From contig JBBRTW010000029.1 in the NCBI GenBank assembly GCA_038244055.1, positions 1-28,041 of the forward strand: a stretch of 28,041 nucleotides of DNA. The letters are read 5' to 3'. Position 1 is the first letter of the stretch; every line of letters starts with the position of its first letter. The DNA is from DASPKW01 sp038244055. Its GTDB lineage: Bacteria; Planctomycetota; Phycisphaerae; Tepidisphaerales; Tepidisphaeraceae. The notes beneath the pieces are model-generated. The model was not told where the DNA came from and did no database searches. It saw only the letters and a program-made list of their open reading frames with translations. Positions 23,201-28,041 of this stretch are shown one piece after another. The translations under genes and the position numbers were made by a program.

Positions 23201-24545
23201 CACCGCATGCGGCGCGCCGAAGTGGGACGTTTCGGACTTGAAAGAGCTCGAGTTCATCGCGATGAAAGAGGGCAATGGCGTGCTCCCCTCGCCCGACAAT
23301 CGCCTGCTGCTCGTGTGCGGCGCGGATACGTGGTTTCGCTGCTATGAAATCGCGAGCGGGAAGCTGCTGTGGTCTTATCCCAATCCGTTTTTTCAGGTGC
23401 ATGGCTCGCACCGCGCGCCAGCGCCCGAGCCGGGGCTGACGCGCGGGGCGTATGGCATGGTGGGCTCGTTCACGACGCCGGCCACGGGCACGGTCTGGGC
23501 GATCAATGCCAACCTGGGCGAATGGTATCTGCTGACGGAGAAGGGCTATTTCCTGGCGCGGATTTTCGAGGGCGATCCGATGCGCCTGCAATGGCCGGCC
23601 AGGGCGGAGATCGGCGCGGACATGACCCACTGCCCGCCCGGCAGCGGCGGCGAGGATTTTGGCGGCTCGCTCACCCAGGCGGGCGATGGCAAGGTGTATC
23701 TGCAAACCGGCAAGGCGGCCGAGTGGAACCTGGAACTGATGAACCTCGACAAGATCAGCGCGATCGGCGCGGGATCGGTCACGCTCAAGGCGGAAGATCA
23801 GGCGCTGGCCCGCGCGGAGTTTGAGAAGCAGAGCCAGACGGCGGCCGGGACGGCGGTGTGCGAAGTGGCGCATCTGACACCGACTTTTACGGGCAAGCTT
23901 CAGGCGGATTTCAAAGGCGCGAAACTCCTCGCGTACCAGAAGAACGCCGATGCGGCCATCAAGACGGCGCTGGCGTGGGATGAGAAGAATCTCTATCTGG
24001 GCTTTGACGTGGGCGACAATTCGCCCTGGGTCAACGGCGCGAAAGAGGCCGCGCAGATGTATCTCAGTGGCGACACGGTGGATTTCCAATTCGGCTCCGA
24101 TGCCGCGGCCAATCCCAAGCGCGGCGAGGCGGCGGCCGGTGATTTCCGCGTTTCCATCGGCAATTTCCAGGGCAAGCCGATGGCCGTGCTTTATCGCAAA
24201 GTATCGGCCGAGAAGAAGCCGCGGAACTTCACTTCGGGCGTAGTCCAGCAATACATCATGGAGTACGTCGCGGTGCTGGAGGATGCGAAGATACAGGTGA
24301 AGGTGCGCTCGGATAACAGCGGGTATATCGTTGAAGCGGCCGTTCCCTGGTCCGCGCTGGCATTCACGCCGGCCGCGGGAACGCAATATCGCGGCGATGT
24401 GGGCGCGACCCACGGCACGGCCACCGGCGACCGCACGCGATTGCGAACCTACTGGAGCAACCAGGAAACGGGACTGGTGGATGATGCGGTGTTCGAGCTG
24501 AAGATGACGCCGAAGAACTGGGGGCAAATGGTGTTTGCGCCCTAA
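20265..24545 (+). CDS. Large secreted protein: CBM9-like domain, FlgD/Ig-like domain, beta-propeller, second CBM9-like domain
   Basis: 1426 aa. A Sec signal lies at about 29-50 (RVIVAAIAILLGASCAAQA). Residues about 57-275 look like a CBM9/DOMON-like sugar- or haem-binding sandwich: KMAIDGKFDEWD, then SENLYLLARWLD and YVQELAIPWKMIF, the typical order in this fold. Residues about 325-390 resemble the FlgD-type Ig module (MPFDGHVSLNLRDKEG, then LPAGEYSWEA). About 415-1160 is a long run of beta-propeller blades (for instance SIAVDSAGKIYVGVG, DKQNRLWAAESDSFPK). About 1200-1426 is another CBM9-like domain (ALAWDEKNLYLGFDV, then GYIVEAAVPWSALAF). No catalytic motif was recognised. The TTGGGGCG before the ATG is a modest ribosome-binding site. 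Carbohydrate binding at the cell surface is the best guess. Confidence 0.8.
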   Translation: MTRPNLDTQTAAGTTINITTTSRGGWRGRWRVIVAAIAILLGASCAAQATETENQVLRILPAPGKMAIDGKFDEWDLSGGIFACGDAERLREQYGVWFHAMYDSENLYLLARWLDPTPLNNDQSSKGGHGFAGDCLQVRLISNYKTPHEVITWLTCWRDRDGIGIVERVSPSERDAKRPGVRLPNLENALRDGAQQAFAVNGDKKGYVQELAIPWKMIFEDGKAPEAGTQVRVALEPNFTTDSFGRLTIKDLFRAGAKPDRVFTFRSYDGWGEGVIEKAGKVTPAPLRLADERELSVSMAGGRPVVDWSPLMQAREIPGFKPIAFEMPFDGHVSLNLRDKEGTVVRQLLTDHPFSKGRHEVKWDGLPTPHFRTPGQPLPAGEYSWEAIAHPRLGLTLRAWVASSGVPWRAGPGTGWGGDHAPPTSVATDGEKIYLGWGEAEAGKAVIAVDGAGKMLWSIGSGTGSSVDVLAAGSGSVYGLGRGGTWFRGHEIFRLRASDGVFETWQGRDGASQAIPQLWEGRTDAAAMPVHADGMDVMGDALYLTFSDLSFNEQDVKDWKEFGARLLEGGPVGERLLGGLEPAQRKRLVDLVAGKISEEKFMQGDPKQRADRALIGGLNALLSSGELAPEATPLLAGDRARTNRRLIEKQFGAALLKRKSEFLAICDAKSGKVRKLIDVPMPKTVRAVNAKLVYVISGGTNVLAVDLKTGKTSPVIAGLEKATSIAVDSAGKIYVGVGAPDHQVKVFTAEGKPAGNIGQKGGRALLGPWHGDGLLAINSLMIDKQNRLWAAESDSFPKRISVWDVSSGKQADEFFGATHYGASGGAIDPLDPNVMVGVGCEWRFDPKTQTNRCTGVFDRAHHGYAVFCTPANGKLYVAVNFEVEHYRSGIRIFERLGEGDYRLRAEIRPDFAARTTTIWSDANDDGIKDAGEMVTVPAIWGIHGANCWSMNLNPHDFTVFPVVSEGATKKYYQLKRAGFTACGAPKWDVSDLKELEFIAMKEGNGVLPSPDNRLLLVCGADTWFRCYEIASGKLLWSYPNPFFQVHGSHRAPAPEPGLTRGAYGMVGSFTTPATGTVWAINANLGEWYLLTEKGYFLARIFEGDPMRLQWPARAEIGADMTHCPPGSGGEDFGGSLTQAGDGKVYLQTGKAAEWNLELMNLDKISAIGAGSVTLKAEDQALARAEFEKQSQTAAGTAVCEVAHLTPTFTGKLQADFKGAKLLAYQKNADAAIKTALAWDEKNLYLGFDVGDNSPWVNGAKEAAQMYLSGDTVDFQFGSDAAANPKRGEAAAGDFRVSIGNFQGKPMAVLYRKVSAEKKPRNFTSGVVQQYIMEYVAVLEDAKIQVKVRSDNSGYIVEAAVPWSALAFTPAAGTQYRGDVGATHGTATGDRTRLRTYWSNQETGLVDDAVFELKMTPKNWGQMVFAP

Positions 24546-24551
24546 GTGAGT

Positions 24552-24593
24552 AAGTGGCGGCCGAACCCGTTTTCGGAGCGGTTCCCGCTACTT
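24552..24593. terminator. Possible bidirectional terminator between convergent genes
   Basis: AAGTGGCGG (24552-24560) pairs with CCGCTACTT (24585-24593) with one G-U pair, and a shorter inner pairing is possible. It fills the 42-base gap and overlaps the stop codon of the minus-strand gene. T-runs are poor, so this is tentative. Confidence 0.4.
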
Positions 24594-26003
24594 CGCCGCA
24601 CGGCGATGGTCCATGAAATCGATCAGCGGATAAACGCGCGTATTGATCTCCTTCATTCGGCTTAGCAAGTCGGGGTACGTTTTGTAATCCGCATCGACGA
24701 TCCCTTTATTCGAATCGCGATTGGAGGGGTCCGCGCCGGTGGCTTCGGGGTCGTTATCCATGTACTTGAACCAGTGCCAGCCGACGCAGCCGGGGTGCTC
24801 GAGCAGGCCGAGGGTGAAGTTCTGGTAGAAGCGTCCGCGATCGGCCTGGGTCTTGACCAGCCAGCCCGCGCCGCCGGTGTTGGCCATGCCGCTATCAGCT
24901 CCTTTGGCGTACCACTCGGTGACGATGAAGGGCCGATGCGACCACTCCACCCACTGGCTCATCAACTTCGCATCGGGCGTCCAAGCGCCATAGTAGTTGA
25001 CGGCGATCACATCCGCATGCCGGCCGGCCGCGCGCCAGATGCCTTCGCGCTTCAGATCCGATCCATGCAGGCGCGAGCCGAGGAACAGGTGATTCGGATC
25101 GGCCTGTCGCAACGCGCGGGCGACCGTGCCGAAATAGGTGTCCGCCACGTGCTCCAGAAATGCGCCGCCATCGGCCTTGCCGCCATTCTTCTCGACCCAG
25201 CGCGCGGCGGCCTGATGGCCGGGATCGGTGGCCGGAAGTTTGAGATATTCATCCAGCGCGGTGACTTTGAAAGGCAATTCGTTGTCGGAAAAATAGCCGA
25301 AGAGCCAGGGATCATCCTTGAGCGGGCTGGCCTTTTCCCTGGCGAGTTTCACGCAGAATGCTTCGAACTCCGGATCGAAAACCGGCATGCAATCGCCGGG
25401 ATAGAGCAGATGGCCCGAGCCCTGCTTGGCGACCCCTTTCTGCTTTCCGTAACCGCCCATGAAATTCAGGATGACGGTGTAGGACTGACGCGGGCTGGTC
25501 TCTTTGAATGATTCCCAGCCCGACCAGCACCCCAGGGCGTTGAAGCCGGCATAGTGTAGTTGCCCGGCCGTGGCGGCGGCCCATTTCTCGGCCGATCCGA
25601 ATTTCTGTTTCATCGCGGCATCGCCGCGCCGGGTGGGGCTGCGCGCAACCGAGCAGCAGCCGACATCGTACATCAGCAAACCCTCGGGATCGACCAGCCA
25701 CCACCGGCCATCGATTTGCCGGGGATGGAAGAAACCGCTGACATCCGCCTTACGATCGGTGCGGCCGCCAAACTTGCCGGCGGGGATATCCTGCCTGGCG
25801 GTGAAGCCGGTCAGATGCTCCAGAGTCATCGTCTCGCGCGGCTGCCATTTCGCCTCATCGGGCTTGCGCTTGGTGTCCACCATGACGCCGTCGCCCCTGG
25901 CCCAGGGCGCAGTCGCGCAGATGAGCAGCGCGAGGGCGAGCGCCCGACCATACCATTTTGCCCGATGATTCATCCGCAGCGTCGCACCGTTCCGGCAATG
26001 CAT
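24588..26003 (-). CDS. Secreted clan GH-A glycoside hydrolase, GH50/agarase-like
   Basis: 471 aa with a signal peptide (about 19-37, RALALALLICATAPWARG). The region FGGRTDRKADVSGFFHPRQIDGRWWLVDPEG (78-108) resembles the opening of beta-agarase-like (GH50-type) barrels. Clan GH-A catalytic pairs are visible: acid/base Glu242 in FSDNELPF and nucleophile Glu363 in FIVTEWYAK, with VIAVNYYG on the strand before. Such enzymes hydrolyse beta-linked polysaccharides by retention; the real substrate cannot be read from sequence. The ATG at 26003 is chosen because GAGGAG lies 8 bases upstream; the frame extends to 26066 without one. It follows the beta-helix gene by 91 bases on the same strand and is probably co-transcribed. 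Confidence 0.75.
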   Translation of the reverse strand: MHCRNGATLRMNHRAKWYGRALALALLICATAPWARGDGVMVDTKRKPDEAKWQPRETMTLEHLTGFTARQDIPAGKFGGRTDRKADVSGFFHPRQIDGRWWLVDPEGLLMYDVGCCSVARSPTRRGDAAMKQKFGSAEKWAAATAGQLHYAGFNALGCWSGWESFKETSPRQSYTVILNFMGGYGKQKGVAKQGSGHLLYPGDCMPVFDPEFEAFCVKLAREKASPLKDDPWLFGYFSDNELPFKVTALDEYLKLPATDPGHQAAARWVEKNGGKADGGAFLEHVADTYFGTVARALRQADPNHLFLGSRLHGSDLKREGIWRAAGRHADVIAVNYYGAWTPDAKLMSQWVEWSHRPFIVTEWYAKGADSGMANTGGAGWLVKTQADRGRFYQNFTLGLLEHPGCVGWHWFKYMDNDPEATGADPSNRDSNKGIVDADYKTYPDLLSRMKEINTRVYPLIDFMDHRRAAK

Positions 26004-26094
26004 CTCAGTTTCTCCTCGGAAGTTCAACAAATTGATCGTAGCCCCGGCCGGTCGATTTCGACTCATCGCGCCGGCAGTTCCGGCTTCACCCGGT

Positions 26095-27654
26095 TCACTT
26101 CTTCTCCGCCGACTTCACCAAATTGTCGGCAACGATCCCGGAAAGGCCCTGAATCTCAACCGCCGTGGCCTTGGGATTTTCGGAAGTCGCCGCGTTGCCG
26201 AATATGTGGGCCGGGCTCTTGCTGTCTTTCACGATGATGGCGGCGAGGCCGCAGCGCTGGATGGTATTGCCATTGATAATCACGGTCGCCTTCGCCGCGG
26301 TAACCGCCGACCGATAACCATCGAAGGTGTTGTCGGAAATGGTGGCCGTCGATCCTTCCAAAACCCACACGGCGTTTCCCTGCTCTTTTCCAACCGCGGT
26401 GAACGCGTTGCCGCCGATCGTGGCGCTGCCATGCACGAGAATCGCCGCGATGCCGCCGCCGGTGATGCGATTGTCGCGAATCGTGGCGGTCGAGCCATCC
26501 TTGACCGCGATGATGGGGGGCGGGCCTCCGATGCGGGAAAGCTCGTTATCCGCGATCGTCGCCGTCGATCCCTCGACGATGCTGATGGCGACCAGCTTGT
26601 TATCGAGGCACTTATTCCCGCGAATGTCCGCTACCGACTCATACACGGCGATGCCGACCATCTCGTTTTCGCGGCATTCGTTGTCGACGATCAGCGCCTT
26701 GGCGCTGTCCCGACAACCGATGCCGGCCGACTTGTTCTTTCGGCAGATATTATTCCGCAGGATCGGGCTGGCACCATCGCGGCAGCCGATTCCAGCCATG
26801 TCGTTTTCGTAGCACTCGTTGGCCTCGACCACCGGGGCCGTCCCCTCCATGCGAATGCCGATGCCAGCGCGGCGGTTCTGATAGCACGCATTGCCGCGGA
26901 TGACCGGCTTCGAACCTTCCCGGCAGCCGATGCCGGCGCGGACATTCTGGAAGCAGATGTTGTCGGTGATAATCGGATTGGCCTTGCGACAGCCGATCCC
27001 GGCCCGCAGATTTTCTTTGCAAGTGTTGCCCCGGATGATCGGCTCGGCTCCCTCGGCCGCGCCGATTCCGCCACCCATGTTGCGGCACGCCAGATTGCCG
27101 GCGATGAGCGGCGCGGTTTTCGCATCGGCTTTCCCCAGAATTCCAATACCGGCATCGCCGTTGTGGTGGATGATGCAGTAAATGACGGTGCAACTCACAC
27201 CTTGGATGCTGACCGCCGGGGTCGAGCCTTCGGCCTGGACGGAGCCTTCATCGTCGCCCAGCGCTTCACCGTGCGAATCGAAGTGCTTCTTCCAGAGCGC
27301 TTCATCGTATGCCCCGACGTTGGTGATGGTGAAGCCGTCCAGCATGCTCCCCTCGGCCATGATGACGCCGGGCTGTTTGCCTTCCTTGCCGCCACCGTCG
27401 ATCACGGTCGCCTCGGCGCGCTTCAGGCCGTCGGCTCCGCGGGCGGCGTCGCCTTCGCTCCGCAGGATGATTCCCGGTTTGAGGCGAAGGCGTTCCCGGT
27501 AGTTGCCCGGGGCGACGAGAATCGTATCGCCGGGGCTGGATGCGTTGATGGCGGCTTGCAGCGTCTTGTGATCCTGTGGAACGCGAAGGTTCGCGGCGAG
27601 TGCGGGTTGGGTCGCGAAGATTGCCAGAACGACGAGGAAGGAAGGTCGCGCCAT
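26095..27654 (-). CDS. Secreted right-handed parallel beta-helix protein with cysteine ladder
   Basis: 519 aa. Signal peptide 1-20 (MARPSFLVVLAIFATQPALA). Residues 22-70 carry the usual cap of pectate-lyase-like or NosD-like helices (RVPQDHKTLQAAINASSPGDTILVAPGNY). From about 180 to 500 there are about 13 coils of 22-24 residues with the pattern PIIRxNxCxxNxxAGIGCRxG. Cysteines stack in two columns: 190, 212, 234, 257, 281, 304, 327, 349 and 222, 244, 291, 314. I see no lyase catalytic residues that I can assign, so it may bind or modify a glycan, or be structural. The ATG at 27654 has GGAGGAG 5 bases upstream and the signal peptide follows at once. Likely first gene of a unit with the glycoside hydrolase. 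Confidence 0.8.
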   Translation of the reverse strand: MARPSFLVVLAIFATQPALAANLRVPQDHKTLQAAINASSPGDTILVAPGNYRERLRLKPGIILRSEGDAARGADGLKRAEATVIDGGGKEGKQPGVIMAEGSMLDGFTITNVGAYDEALWKKHFDSHGEALGDDEGSVQAEGSTPAVSIQGVSCTVIYCIIHHNGDAGIGILGKADAKTAPLIAGNLACRNMGGGIGAAEGAEPIIRGNTCKENLRAGIGCRKANPIITDNICFQNVRAGIGCREGSKPVIRGNACYQNRRAGIGIRMEGTAPVVEANECYENDMAGIGCRDGASPILRNNICRKNKSAGIGCRDSAKALIVDNECRENEMVGIAVYESVADIRGNKCLDNKLVAISIVEGSTATIADNELSRIGGPPPIIAVKDGSTATIRDNRITGGGIAAILVHGSATIGGNAFTAVGKEQGNAVWVLEGSTATISDNTFDGYRSAVTAAKATVIINGNTIQRCGLAAIIVKDSKSPAHIFGNAATSENPKATAVEIQGLSGIVADNLVKSAEKK

Positions 27655-27813
27655 TGGTTCTCCTCCACGATGGTATCCCACTTCGCCGGACCATACCGCA
27701 AGTAGCGCCGGATGTGGCCGGGATTGTCCCTCCGAAAAGAATACCGCAGAGCGCGTGGGTCATTATCGGCATCCGGGCGCGTTGGTTCGGCATGCCGCGC
27801 CGGTCCGCAAACA

Positions 27814-27854
27814 AACCGCCCCGCCGCGGTGACTTGATACCGGGCGGGGCGGTT
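27814..27854 (-). terminator. Rho-independent terminator of the right-edge PEP-CTERM gene
   Basis: On the minus strand AACCGCCCCGCC (27854-27843) pairs perfectly with GGCGGGGCGGTT (27825-27814) around a 17-base loop, followed by TGTTTG. It lies about 40 bases past the stop of the partial PEP-CTERM gene and upstream of the beta-helix gene. Stem strength is high; the T-run is short. Confidence 0.65.
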
Positions 27855-27896
27855 GATTTGAAAAACTGAAGTGTGCGAAAACGCTACGGCAATGAC

Positions 27897-28041
27897 TCAC
27901 GCCGCTTTACGCTTCCCGCGATTCCGCCGCAGCAGCGCCGCTGCGGCCGCCAGCGCGGCGAGGCCCAGACCCGTCGGCTCGGGGACGCTGGTCACGCCCT
28001 GGCCGGCCAGTTCGAAGGCGAGTTGCATGTCGGCCGCGAAC
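27897..28041 (-). CDS. C-terminus of a second PEP-CTERM protein (5' part outside window)
   Basis: The minus strand is open from the window edge to the TGA at 27899-27897, giving 47 residues. They read FAADMQLAFELAGQG, then TSVPEP, a hydrophobic Leu/Ala helix and RRNRGKRKAA. The first 42 residues are identical to the end of the giant PATR protein at 11487; only the last few residues differ (GKRKAA instead of KPE). PEP-CTERM is an exosortase sorting signal in the inner membrane. The rest of the gene, which may be another PATR protein, lies beyond the window. Confidence 0.85.
   Translation of the reverse strand, partial: FAADMQLAFELAGQGVTSVPEPTGLGLAALAAAAALLRRNRGKRKAA

Noticed and set aside
22647..24527. 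626-aa minus-strand open frame opposite the propeller gene
   Set aside because: Arg/His/Ile-rich composition typical of antisense translation; the plus strand has recognisable domains and a signal peptide.
26032..27705. 557-aa plus-strand open frame opposite the beta-helix gene
   Set aside because: It mirrors the 22-24 residue repeat of the minus-strand gene and has no signal or motif of its own.

Overview
The window reads like chromosomal DNA of a high-GC, Gram-negative member of the Planctomycetota, most probably a Phycisphaerae-type bacterium. This placement is inferred from several sequence features. There are PEP-CTERM tails on very large repeat proteins, dockerin-like pairs built on VGLNDLLxLANHYG, and an LEPR-XLL-like N-terminal motif (LEGRRLLA). 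There is also a Uma2-family gene, a Kdo synthase, and a set of 7-, 8-, 9- and 24/25-bp simple repeats in the gaps between genes.

Left part (1-5773): the 3' end of a Gfo/Idh/MocA-type oxidoreductase (+) is followed by a MITE-like inverted-repeat element. Then comes a minus-strand run read right to left: kdsA (metal-dependent type Kdo-8-phosphate synthase), a 202-aa membrane protein, a secreted NlpC/CHAP-like protein, moaC and metK. metK ends at a convincing intrinsic terminator. Most of the short-repeat families lie in the gaps of this section.

Middle part (5774-11278), all on the minus strand: xylB (xylulokinase); a Uma2-family nuclease-like gene; a short remnant matching the last codons of xylB; a single-pass membrane protein with an Ala/Glu-rich stretch; and a secreted phosphoesterase with an LEPR-XLL-like N-terminus, an Ig-like domain and a dockerin-like domain. 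The Uma2 gene lies between two divergent copies of the xylB 3' end.

Right part (11487-28041): a surface/exopolysaccharide-type island. A giant (about 2820 aa) autotransporter-associated beta-strand (PATR) repeat protein ends in a dockerin-like pair and PEP-CTERM, not in a beta-barrel. It is transcribed divergently from a 1426-aa secreted protein with CBM9-like domains at both ends of a large beta-propeller. Convergent to that is a two-gene unit: a secreted parallel beta-helix protein with a cysteine ladder, then a clan GH-A (GH50-like) glycoside hydrolase. At the right edge is the C-terminus of a second PEP-CTERM protein almost identical to the tail of the giant protein. The layout suggests envelope-anchored structural proteins next to glycan-binding and glycan-cleaving proteins; that joint role is inference.

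Most interesting signals: the Uma2 gene bracketed by two xylB tails, the inverted 7-bp arrays around the kdsA block, minisatellite DNA recruited into an LEPR-XLL coding region, the twin PEP-CTERM tails, and the double cysteine column in the beta-helix. No rRNA, tRNA, CRISPR array, transposase or integrase was seen.
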